Positions 25,936 to 33,625 of a stretch of 64,000 nt of DNA are shown piece after piece; position 1 is the first letter of the stretch; every line of letters begins with the position of its first letter. A program made the translations under genes and the position numbers. Origin of the DNA: Bacillota bacterium (GTDB lineage: Bacteria; Planctomycetota; UBA8108; UBA1146); the NCBI GenBank assembly GCA_003973385.1, contig QNYK01000108.1, positions 1 to 64,000 on the forward strand, read 5' to 3'. Under the pieces are notes generated by a model. It was not told where the DNA came from and searched no databases. It saw nothing but the letters and a program-made list of their open reading frames with translations.

Positions 25936-26701
25936 GCAGAAACTGGACCTGCTGGTCATCGCGGCTCATCCAGACGATGCAGAGATCGCCATGGGGGGGA
26001 CGATCCTCGCCACCATCGCCAGTGGTGCGAGGGTCGGCATCGTGGACCTGACCCGAGGAGAACTGTCGAGTCGAGGTACTCCCGAACTGCGCGCCGAGGA
26101 GACGGCGCGAGCGACAGAGATGCTCGGGGTTCATTGGCGAAGTTGCCTCGGTTTTGCCGACGGATCGGTTCGAGACGACGACCCATCTCGCGAGGCTCTC
26201 GTCGAGGTGATGCGTCAGACGAGACCCAGGGTTGTGCTGGCTCCCTGGAAGGACGATCTGCATCCAGATCATGCCGGAGCCGGGCTGCTCGCATACCGCA
26301 GCCTCTATCTGGGAGGCGTTCGCCTCTATCCGTCAGGAACCGGGAGTCATCTTCAGCACCGGGCGTCTGCGCTCGGTTACTACATGTGCCATACCCCATT
26401 CGAGCCAGGCGTGATCGTCGATGTCAGCGAGTACTGGAATCGCAAGATGGAGGTGGTGAACTGCTATCGATCTCAGTTCTACGACCCGTCTCACCAGGGA
26501 GTGCCGACCAAGATCTCCCAGCCCGGTTTCATGGCTGCCGTCGAAGGTCGAGCTCGTGAACTCGGTACCCGTGCGGGAGTAGAACTGGGCGAGGCGATCG
26601 TGTGGCAGGATCCACCTGCAGTGGCCAACCCAGTCGATCTTGTCGTCGGCAAGGGACTCTCTTCGAACCGCGAAGAGGACACCATGGGTGGCGATCGATG
26701 A
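25922..26701 (+). CDS. bshB1: Bacillithiol deacetylase BshB (PIG-L/LmbE family)
   Basis: Removes the acetyl group from GlcNAc-malate to give GlcN-malate. The 259 residues have the zinc-binding AHPDDAE motif (His16, Asp18, Asp19) and the second HPDH motif (114-117), plus family regions GELSSRGTPELRAEE and DVSEYWNRKMEVVNCYRSQF, as in BshB1. The ATG lies within the end of bshC, and the stop overlaps bshA by 4 bases. The tail after about residue 240 is unconserved. Confidence 0.93.
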   Translation: MCSVEQKLDLLVIAAHPDDAEIAMGGTILATIASGARVGIVDLTRGELSSRGTPELRAEETARATEMLGVHWRSCLGFADGSVRDDDPSREALVEVMRQTRPRVVLAPWKDDLHPDHAGAGLLAYRSLYLGGVRLYPSGTGSHLQHRASALGYYMCHTPFEPGVIVDVSEYWNRKMEVVNCYRSQFYDPSHQGVPTKISQPGFMAAVEGRARELGTRAGVELGEAIVWQDPPAVANPVDLVVGKGLSSNREEDTMGGDR

Positions 26702-27822
26702 AGATAGCGATGGCGTGTCATCCGACTCATGGCGGTAGTGGTGTAGTAGCGGCAGAACTGGGCATGAGACTCGCAGCCCGTGGCAACGAGGTCCATTTCG
26801 TCTCCTACGAAAGGCCCTTTCGCCTCGATCCCCTGACCCGGGGCATTCATTTTCACGAGGTCGAGGTTTCCTCCTATCCACTGTTTCGCTATCCCCCCTA
26901 TGCGCTGGCGCTGGCCAACGAGTTGCTTCAGGTGGTCAAGTGCGAGGGAGTCGAGATCATCCATGCTCATTACGCCATCCCGCACTCGCTGGCCGCAGTG
27001 CTGGCACGAAGCATGATTCCGGAAAGCGGAGTGAAGGTGGTCACGACGCTTCATGGCACCGACATCACGCTGGTCGGGTCAGATCCATCCTACGCAGGGA
27101 TCACGCGCTGGGCGATCGAGCAGAGTGATCGGGTGACGGTGGTCAGCGATTGGCTCGCCAGTGCCACGCATGAAAAACTGGCTCCAGACCAGAATCTCAA
27201 GACGATTCCCAATGCTGTAGATTCCAAGATCTTCTCGCCGCAACAGGCAAATCCGCAGTTGCGGGCGCGCTTTGCCGCGCCGGAGGAACTGCTGGTGGCT
27301 CATGTCAGTAATTTTCGACCGGTCAAGAGAGTCCAGGATGTTGTCAGCGCCTTCGCACGTGCGACGCGAGATAGTTCCGCAAGACTGCTGATGATCGGCC
27401 AGGGTCCAGATCTATCGCTGGCTCAGGATCAGGCCCGCAAACTGGGAGTTTCCGAGAAGATCTGCTGGCTTGGCCCCATCGATGACATCGCCTCTCTACT
27501 GGCTTGCTGTGATCTGTTTCTGCTGCCGAGTGAAAGCGAATCCTTCGGCCTGGCAGCATTGGAGGCGATGGCATCGGGACTACCGGTGGTGTCGACTCTA
27601 TCGGGGGGAATACCCGATGTCGTCACTGCGGGAGAAACGGGATACCTGGCCGAGGTGGGTGATGTGGATTCGCTCGCAGAGCATTGCCGGGTGTTACTCA
27701 CAGATGCACAACTGCGAGCGAAGATGTCAGAAACAGCACGACTGAAGGCGACCGAGCAATTCGGCTGGGATCAGGTGTTGAGAGAATACGAGAAGACCTA
27801 CGAAGAACTGCTCTCTCCATGA
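26698..27822 (+). CDS. bshA: Bacillithiol glycosyltransferase BshA
   Basis: Joins UDP-GlcNAc and L-malate, the first step of bacillithiol synthesis. 374 residues from ATG 26698: the typical opening MKIAMACHPTHGGSGVVAAE, YPLFRYPPYALALA, HAHYAIPHSLAA and TTLHGTDITLVG, all strong BshA traits, then the GT4 donor site with PSESESFGLAALEAMASGLP. It overlaps bshB by 4 bases. Its last 25 bases overlap the 3' end of the convergent mog-like gene. No terminator is seen between them. Confidence 0.96.
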   Translation: MKIAMACHPTHGGSGVVAAELGMRLAARGNEVHFVSYERPFRLDPLTRGIHFHEVEVSSYPLFRYPPYALALANELLQVVKCEGVEIIHAHYAIPHSLAAVLARSMIPESGVKVVTTLHGTDITLVGSDPSYAGITRWAIEQSDRVTVVSDWLASATHEKLAPDQNLKTIPNAVDSKIFSPQQANPQLRARFAAPEELLVAHVSNFRPVKRVQDVVSAFARATRDSSARLLMIGQGPDLSLAQDQARKLGVSEKICWLGPIDDIASLLACCDLFLLPSESESFGLAALEAMASGLPVVSTLSGGIPDVVTAGETGYLAEVGDVDSLAEHCRVLLTDAQLRAKMSETARLKATEQFGWDQVLREYEKTYEELLSP

Positions 27823-28340
27823 GGGTGAGGAGATTCGGCAGCGTCCCTGGTCTTTCCGATGGATCCACCGGCGATCTCGACTGCATGGGGAATGGCGGGC
27901 CAGATCGCCTCCAGACATTCGTCGACCGCCTTCGGATTGCCCGGGAGATTGATGACCAGGCAACTGTCGATCAAGCCCGCTGCTGCGCGTGACAGGATGG
28001 CGGTCGGTACCGCTTCCCAACTTGCTGCTCTCATCTTCTCGCCGAAGCCGGGCAGCATCCGATCGCAGCACAGAGTCATCGCTTCGGGTGTGATGTCCCT
28101 GGGGCCGATGCCAGTACCGCCGGTGGTCACCACCAGTGCGCAACGGGTGGCCATGTCATTGAGGCACTCACACACCTGATCGAGTTCATCGGGAACCGTG
28201 ACCTGCTCGAACTCGATCGGATCGAGCAGCCTGGGCTGCAGCCAGTGGCAGACCGCCGGACCTCCCAGGTCCTCGTATTCGCCTTGAAAAACCCGATCCG
28301 AGACGGTCAAGACCCCGATGGGGCCGAACTTCGCTGACAT
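27798..28340 (-). CDS. mog: Molybdopterin adenylyltransferase-type protein (MogA/MoaB)
   Basis: Activates molybdopterin by adenylylation for molybdenum cofactor assembly. About 180 residues with the fold's signatures GVLTVSDRVFQGEYEDLGGP, TTGGTGIGPRDITPEA and LVINLPGNPKAVDECL. ATG at 28340 follows GGAGGA; a TTG at 28346 is in frame but too close to that site. Whether it is MogA or MoaB cannot be decided. It is convergent with bshA and overlaps its 3' end. Molybdenum cofactor would be needed by enzymes such as formate dehydrogenases, none of which are here. Confidence 0.88.
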   Translation of the reverse strand: MSAKFGPIGVLTVSDRVFQGEYEDLGGPAVCHWLQPRLLDPIEFEQVTVPDELDQVCECLNDMATRCALVVTTGGTGIGPRDITPEAMTLCCDRMLPGFGEKMRAASWEAVPTAILSRAAAGLIDSCLVINLPGNPKAVDECLEAIWPAIPHAVEIAGGSIGKTRDAAESPHPHGESSSS

Positions 28341-28573
28341 ATTCAATCCTCCGGGAAAGATCGTAAATCAGGATGAGAAAAGGAGAAAGGGGCCTCAGGG
28401 TGGGTCACTCTCGGACCAATTCTGTCAAGATGGAAGAAAATCGGGCTTTTGGGGGGGAATTTCAGTTCCAACGGCGTCATCCTGGTAACTACTGAGGTGG
28501 TAGACCCCGTGGTGCTCCCTGGCGGGTACTGGCTGTTCCGGATCAGGGTCGACTTCTCGGAGGAAGGATACTC

Positions 28574-29254
28574 ATGCGTGCTTTCAGTCTGATTCTCGCC
28601 ATTGCCTTTGTCGTGACGACCACCGGCTGGATCGTTGGTCAGTCCAATGAGGGTGCCCGTAGACCTCTCGATCTCCCATCCGGCGGCGCTGGAGATGGCG
28701 ACGACGATGAGGATGCCCCCGAGACGATCAATTTCTGGGGTGGAGAATACGAGGGCGATGCCTTCTTCTGGTGCCTCGACAAGTCGTGCTCGATGGGCTG
28801 GAACGGTGAGATCCAGCAGCTCAAGCAGGAGTTCACCCAGACCCTCAACTCCCTCTCTTCCCAGGCGGAGTTCGGAGTTGTGGCCTTCTCCGAGGGGCAC
28901 ATCTCGTGGAATCCGTCGCCTCAGCGGGCCAACCCGGCCAACAAGGGATCCGCCACCGCATGGGTGCTGGCTCTCAACGCTGCGGGTTGGACCTGCATCG
29001 GTCCTGCTGGAGTCGAGACTCTCAACATCGCCAATCAGTGTTCGAAGCAGATGAAGCAGGTGCTGATACTCTCCGATGGCGAGCCGTACTGCAACGGTGC
29101 CAATACGGCGACGCAGAGTCTGGCCGACATCACCGCTGCGAACTGGCAGCGAATTCCCGTCAATACCATCTACATCGCGACCGACAACGGCGGCATCACA
29201 TTCATGCAACAGTTGGCGTCGCAGAACAACGGAACCTTCTTCCAGCCGCAGTAA
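28574..29254 (+). CDS. Secreted VWA-domain protein, paralog 1
   Basis: 226 residues: signal peptide (about 1-22), a short acidic linker (DGDDDEDAPE), then one von Willebrand A domain. The MIDAS metal site reads DKSCS (69-73) in place of DxSGS, with FFWCLDKS before it and LSDGEPYCNG later. Conserved cysteines (about 67, with others in WTC, QCSK and YCNG) suggest disulfides. It is close to the gene at 30635 over its whole length. Exported and probably binding a partner through the metal site; the partner is unknown. GGAGGA precedes the ATG. Confidence 0.85.
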   Translation: MRAFSLILAIAFVVTTTGWIVGQSNEGARRPLDLPSGGAGDGDDDEDAPETINFWGGEYEGDAFFWCLDKSCSMGWNGEIQQLKQEFTQTLNSLSSQAEFGVVAFSEGHISWNPSPQRANPANKGSATAWVLALNAAGWTCIGPAGVETLNIANQCSKQMKQVLILSDGEPYCNGANTATQSLADITAANWQRIPVNTIYIATDNGGITFMQQLASQNNGTFFQPQ

Positions 29255-29287
29255 TCTGCAGCCAGAGAGAAGGAAGTACCCAGGAAT

Positions 29288-29320
29288 AACGGGTCGGCAC
29301 TGATCTGGTGCCGACCCGTT
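29288..29320 (+). terminator. Rho-independent terminator after VWA gene 1
   Basis: A 13-bp stem AACGGGTCGGCAC, a 7-base loop and GTGCCGACCCGTT, followed by CTTC. The hairpin is strong but the T-run is short. It ends the first VWA transcript 51 bases before the PfkB start. Confidence 0.75.
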
Positions 29321-29370
29321 CTTCACATCTGCTGATCCGAGGAACCGAGGAACCGAACCGAGGAATCGAA

Positions 29371-30321
29371 ATGGGTCAGAAGATCTTCTGCTTCGGCGCC
29401 GTGGTGGTGGATCTCATCGCCCAGGATGTTGCCGTGATTCCCGGTCCCGGCGACTCTGCACGGAGCGGATCCATCCATCTGGCCATCGGTGGCTGCGCCG
29501 CCAATACCGCAACCGGCCTGGCTCGCCTCGGACATCAGGTGCGACTCTGCGGAGCCGTCGGAGATGATCATCTGGGCGACTTTCTGCGAGGGGGTCTGGA
29601 GCAGGAGGGTGTGGATCTGAGACATTTCTCGGTTCACCCGGGGGTGCAGACGGGAGCCACCTTTGTCATCAATGTCGAGGGCGAGGACCGCCGTTTCATC
29701 TCCGCAACCGGAGCCAACGACGAACCCTGGCCCGAGAAGTTTGACACCGCCGCCCTCGAAGATGCTGCAGTCGTATCCTTCCACGCTTATGGACTGGCAA
29801 GGCGACCGGATGTCGAGGACGCGAGCCGCATCCTGAAGGCTGCTCGCTCTGTGGGCGCCATCACACTGCTGGATGTGATCGTGATTCCAGGAGAGGACCT
29901 GTTGCCCGACCTGAGAGTACTCTTGCCACTGGTCGATGGTTTCTTCCCCAATGATGATGAAGCGAGGCGGCTGACAGGCAGAGCCGATCCCGCGCAAGCG
30001 GCAGCCTGTCTCAGGGATCTGGGAGCCTCCACGGTGGTCGTGACCTGCGGAGATCGTGGGCTGGTTTGGCACTCCCCGGAGGGATGCGGGTCGCTGGCAG
30101 CGCTGACTGTCGAGACCGTCGATGCGACCGGATGTGGAGATGCGTTTGGTGCAGGTTTCATCGACGCGCATCTTCGCGATGGTGCCCTGAAGGAGAAATT
30201 GATCTGTGGCACCGTCCTGGGAGCCGCCGTTGCGACCGCCTCAGGTGCCATCGATGGCCTGCCTGATCGATCTCGATTCGACTCGATGATGCAGGCCGGG
30301 GTGCCTCACCTCGTCAGTTGA
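29371..30321 (+). CDS. PfkB-family carbohydrate kinase
   Basis: A 316-residue sugar or nucleoside kinase of the ribokinase/PfkB family. It has the N-terminal glycine-rich region GGCAANTATGLARLG and the C-terminal signature VDATGCGDAFGAGF, with the catalytic Asp in GCGD where GAGD is usual. ATG at 29371 follows a purine-rich GAGG; the frame is open upstream over the preceding terminator. The substrate cannot be told. It sits between two paralogous VWA genes. Confidence 0.88.
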   Translation: MGQKIFCFGAVVVDLIAQDVAVIPGPGDSARSGSIHLAIGGCAANTATGLARLGHQVRLCGAVGDDHLGDFLRGGLEQEGVDLRHFSVHPGVQTGATFVINVEGEDRRFISATGANDEPWPEKFDTAALEDAAVVSFHAYGLARRPDVEDASRILKAARSVGAITLLDVIVIPGEDLLPDLRVLLPLVDGFFPNDDEARRLTGRADPAQAAACLRDLGASTVVVTCGDRGLVWHSPEGCGSLAALTVETVDATGCGDAFGAGFIDAHLRDGALKEKLICGTVLGAAVATASGAIDGLPDRSRFDSMMQAGVPHLVS

Positions 30322-30634
30322 CCCGAGCCCGCATCGGCAATTCCTGCCGATGCCAGATCGCCCCGATTCCGCGCTGGTGAACCAAATCACCATGGCGCAA
30401 TTATCGTGCCCGGAATCGGACAAAATCGCTCGGTACAGAGGGGCCAAAAGCGCAAGAATAGGGGATCTTTACTGGCCGGCGAGACACACCGGATCTGCTC
30501 TTCCAGACAGACAAGACGATTCAGTCCGCTGGGCTGAGACCGCGATCTCTCGAGATGGCGCATCTCCCACGCATCCGGGCTGTCGTCGGTGAAAACAGAA
30601 GAGACGGTCCGAGCCGTCCCGAAAAGGAATCAAC
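30322..30634. other. Intergenic region between the PfkB gene and VWA gene 2
   Basis: About 313 bases without a supported gene. It contains a 9-bp hairpin (30331-30353) just after the kinase gene and a smaller GACGG/CCGTC hairpin near 30612-30627, directly upstream of the second VWA gene. Promoters are not obvious by eye. Confidence 0.5.
30331..30353 (+). terminator. Hairpin after the PfkB kinase gene
   Basis: GCATCGGCA, loop ATTCC, TGCCGATGC. It is a perfect 9-bp stem 10 bases after the stop, without a following T-run, so it is only a possible terminator. Confidence 0.4.
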
Positions 30635-31399
30635 ATGAATGCGTCGCGAAACTCAACGGCTTCTGGCCAGGCGGAGATCTCACGGTGGTTCTTCTCGAAA
30701 CGGTTCGAGGCAACATGGTTGCACGTGTTGCTGTTGATGATACCGCTGCTGCTGATGAGCAGTCTGTGGCTCTTTTCAGCGCAAGGCGATGGAACTTACG
30801 TTCGACCCCTCGACATGCCATCCGGTGGTGGGGGCCATGCCGATGACGATGAGAACGCTCCAGAAACCATCATCTTCTATGGCATGAACTATGAGGGTGA
30901 CGCGTTTTTCTGGTGCCTCGACAAGTCCGGCTCGATGGGCTGGGGCGGAGCGATGGAGGATCTGAAACAAGAAGTGACCGGGGCAGTGCTGTCGTTGAGC
31001 CCGGCTGCTGAGTTCAGTGTTGTTGCCTTCAGCACCAATACCGTGGTCTGGTCCCTGACACCGAAACCCGCACGACTGGCTGAAAAGGTTGCCGCACTTG
31101 CCTGGGTCAATGCTTTGACCCCGGACGGCTGGACATGCATGGCACCAGCAGCCGTCCAGACCCTCGGGATCTGTAACATGTCGTCGAAGCAGTACCGTCA
31201 GATCATACTACTCAGTGACGGAGCGCCATTTTGCAACGATGTAGACACATCGACTCAGGCACTCTCGGAGATTTCGCTGGCCAACTGGCAACAGGTTCCC
31301 ATCCACACCGTCTTCATCGGATCGGACACCGCTGGAATCGATTTCATGCAAACCCTGGCTGCAATGAATCAGGGGACATTTCACATCTGCGACAATTGA
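30635..31399 (+). CDS. Secreted/anchored VWA-domain protein, paralog 2
   Basis: 254 residues, paralogous to the protein at 28574. It has a longer N-terminus with one hydrophobic helix (about 28-47), the shared LDMPSGGGG and acidic linker, then the VWA domain with canonical MIDAS DKSGS (96-100) and conserved GWTC and CN positions. Shared residues run to the end (ANWQQVPIHTVFIGSD, FMQTLAAMNQGTF). GGAAT precedes the ATG. Convergent with the M48 gene. The function is unknown; the family looks like a lineage-specific surface protein. Confidence 0.85.
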   Translation: MNASRNSTASGQAEISRWFFSKRFEATWLHVLLLMIPLLLMSSLWLFSAQGDGTYVRPLDMPSGGGGHADDDENAPETIIFYGMNYEGDAFFWCLDKSGSMGWGGAMEDLKQEVTGAVLSLSPAAEFSVVAFSTNTVVWSLTPKPARLAEKVAALAWVNALTPDGWTCMAPAAVQTLGICNMSSKQYRQIILLSDGAPFCNDVDTSTQALSEISLANWQQVPIHTVFIGSDTAGIDFMQTLAAMNQGTFHICDN

Positions 31400-31463
31400 A
31401 CCTGAATCAAGAGATCCGGATCGAGGGCTGCAGGGAGAGATCCCCGTGGCCCTCAATCCACTT

Positions 31464-33068
31464 CTAGGGGCTTACTTCTGCGACTCGGGCGGCGTTCGCC
31501 AGAATCCGACAACTGGCAGCTTCCCGAGGCCGGTCCAGCCTGGCGTAGATGGAGGCGAGCGTGTCGTACGCTGCCGAGAGATCGGGATGGCGAGGATCGT
31601 CAGATCGCAGCCGCTCGACTCCCTGCTCGAGCCAGACCTGAGCACCCAGAAGCAACTGGTGCTGCCGATCAGCGTCGACCTGCGGCAGCTCTGAGCGCGC
31701 CTGGAGTGCCTGCAGGTGTGCCCGGGCATTGGCGATGGGATGGGACCAGCTGGGTTGGGTGGAGAACGGGCCGCTGGCGAAGAACCATCCTGCGACAGTG
31801 ATGATCAGCAGCAGCAGGACCATCCGTGCCAGCCTGCGGCGATGGCGGTCGAACAGGCGCCGAAAAAGTGGATCCTCGCGATGATGATGCAGGACACGGA
31901 TCCGGTCGTTGATCGAAGGGTGGCGCCAGCCACTCCTCGACATCGTTGTCCCCGAGATGCGGGCGATGTGAGCCAGTGTCTGGGCGATGGCCCCCGGTTT
32001 TCCGGTCAGTTCGTCGCTGACGATATCGGCGTGATGTTCCAGATGCCGAGACAGGCGGCCGAAAAATATCCACCCTGAAACCGTCAACAGAGTCACCAGT
32101 GGGAACGCTATGACATCATCATGGGACTCCAGAACAAGAAATATGGCGAGCAGGAAACCGCAACCAGTTGCCAGGAACAGCCAGATGTGATGCTGGCGAG
32201 CGTGTGCCAACTCATGGGCGAAGGCAGCATCGATCTCATCGTTGGTCATGTTCATGATGAAGAGATCGGTGAGGAAGAACCGCCGCCCGAAGGGCAGGAG
32301 TCCGACGATCATCGCAGTGATGAGGGGCTGAGAGCCGGTCATCCAGATCCGAGGAATACCGCTACGAACACCAGAACCGGCAGCGATGCAGAGGAGGCGT
32401 TCTCGCAGAGGCCCTGGGGGGATCGGGCGCGATGGCACCATGCGACCGACAAAAGCGGGCAAGATGAAGACGATGACGATGAGCAGCATCCAGTCGCGAG
32501 ATACCGGCGAGTAACCCTCCAGGGTCAGCCCATGGTCTGGATTGAGGAAGATCCAGCTGTCGATTCCGCTCAGCACCGCGATCGGGAGAAGTACGATCAG
32601 GCTCAGTCGCAACTGCTCGATGAAGATCGAGAGCAACATCGTTGCCGATCGTGTGTGCGGATCCCAGTTCAGCGGCAGGGCGCAGAGAGCACTGGCCACC
32701 ATCAAGGGCATGAACGTGAGCAAGGGAGCCACTGCGTGCCACTGCGCGGGCAACCTGGACGCTGCCAGTTGGTGCCAGTTCGCCAGTAGCAGGATCGCTA
32801 GCCACGTCAGCAGCAACACGATGCGTCGGATCCTGAGACCGCGCTGCAGGAGAGTGTGACCGGGAACCCCCCTGCGTGAGGCGATCCATCGGTATCCAAG
32901 CACGACGGTGAATGGAACCAGCAGTTGAAGAAGCACCGGGCCGAGCAGTTCTCCGGGATGAAGCCAGGACGTGGCCCAGTGGGAGACAAAAGTGGGGATT
33001 TGAGGAGAGATCTCGCCGACGCAGATCCACATCAGGATCGCAGCGATCATCGTCAGCAGATCGAGCAT
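31464..33068 (-). CDS. M48-family membrane zinc peptidase with helical tail
   Basis: 534 residues: several membrane helices in the N-terminal 270 residues, then the zinc motif AHELAH (His285, Glu286, His289), a further pair of helices and HLEHHADIVSDEL, which carries the third ligand. This is the HtpX/Ste24 arrangement. A last membrane helix is followed by about 100 soluble residues that look like TPR helices (LSAAYDTLASIYARLDRPREAA). Probably a membrane-protein quality-control protease. AAAGGG precedes the ATG. Confidence 0.85.
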   Translation of the reverse strand: MLDLLTMIAAILMWICVGEISPQIPTFVSHWATSWLHPGELLGPVLLQLLVPFTVVLGYRWIASRRGVPGHTLLQRGLRIRRIVLLLTWLAILLLANWHQLAASRLPAQWHAVAPLLTFMPLMVASALCALPLNWDPHTRSATMLLSIFIEQLRLSLIVLLPIAVLSGIDSWIFLNPDHGLTLEGYSPVSRDWMLLIVIVFILPAFVGRMVPSRPIPPGPLRERLLCIAAGSGVRSGIPRIWMTGSQPLITAMIVGLLPFGRRFFLTDLFIMNMTNDEIDAAFAHELAHARQHHIWLFLATGCGFLLAIFLVLESHDDVIAFPLVTLLTVSGWIFFGRLSRHLEHHADIVSDELTGKPGAIAQTLAHIARISGTTMSRSGWRHPSINDRIRVLHHHREDPLFRRLFDRHRRRLARMVLLLLIITVAGWFFASGPFSTQPSWSHPIANARAHLQALQARSELPQVDADRQHQLLLGAQVWLEQGVERLRSDDPRHPDLSAAYDTLASIYARLDRPREAASCRILANAARVAEVSP

Positions 33069-33103
33069 GCGGCGTGACCCTTTCGGCTACGCCGCACTCA
33101 CCA

Positions 33104-33568
33104 TCAGCGGCGTACTTGTGAACGGATCAGGTACTTCATCACCTGATCCTGGTCTTCCTTTTCGATGTCGGTAAATCGAAGTCCGATGGTGCAGCGGTCG
33201 CGATTTTCAGGGATCTCCTCGATCCAGGACACCTGACAAAGACCCTTGATGGCATGGTCGAGGGAAGGCAGCAACAGATTCACACCGACATGGATCTTTC
33301 CCATCAGCAGTGCCGGGATCCAGTTGAAACTCGGGATCTTGCCGTGAAGCATCAAACCGCCACCGCCGATCTGCGAGGTCGAGCCCTCGAAAACGACGTC
33401 TTCAGCGATTTCGACCTCCTTGGAGAGGAACTTGTAGCGGACTGGAATTTCGGTGGGGAGCCGCACGAATTCACGGCGTTGGGAAAAACTCTCGATGGCT
33501 GCGGTCACTTGTGCCTCCTGGTGCTGTGGGGGGGAAGGGAGACCCGGGGTGGGGTTTCCTTCCATCAT
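33104..33568 (-). CDS. PilZ-domain protein (c-di-GMP receptor candidate)
   Basis: 154 residues with a PilZ barrel. The RxxxR-type arm is present as RREFVR (31-36) and the second motif as STSQIGGGGL, where (D/N)xSxxG is usual. So one ligand position differs. PilZ proteins couple cyclic-di-GMP to motility or surface traits. Two adjacent ATG codons begin the gene and no good ribosome site is seen. It is 35 bases upstream of the M48 gene on the same strand. Confidence 0.8.
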   Translation of the reverse strand: MMEGNPTPGLPSPPQHQEAQVTAAIESFSQRREFVRLPTEIPVRYKFLSKEVEIAEDVVFEGSTSQIGGGGLMLHGKIPSFNWIPALLMGKIHVGVNLLLPSLDHAIKGLCQVSWIEEIPENRDRCTIGLRFTDIEKEDQDQVMKYLIRSQVRR

Positions 33569-33625
33569 GAGAATAGGATGTGGAGGTCACTTCGACCAAT
33601 TGGCGGCCACGGAAAAACCAGGAAA

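Noticed and set aside
28343-29326. Long open frame on the minus strand over VWA gene 1
   Set aside because: It is antisense to a clear VWA gene with a signal peptide and MIDAS; its product is basic and Arg/Gly-rich with no family features.
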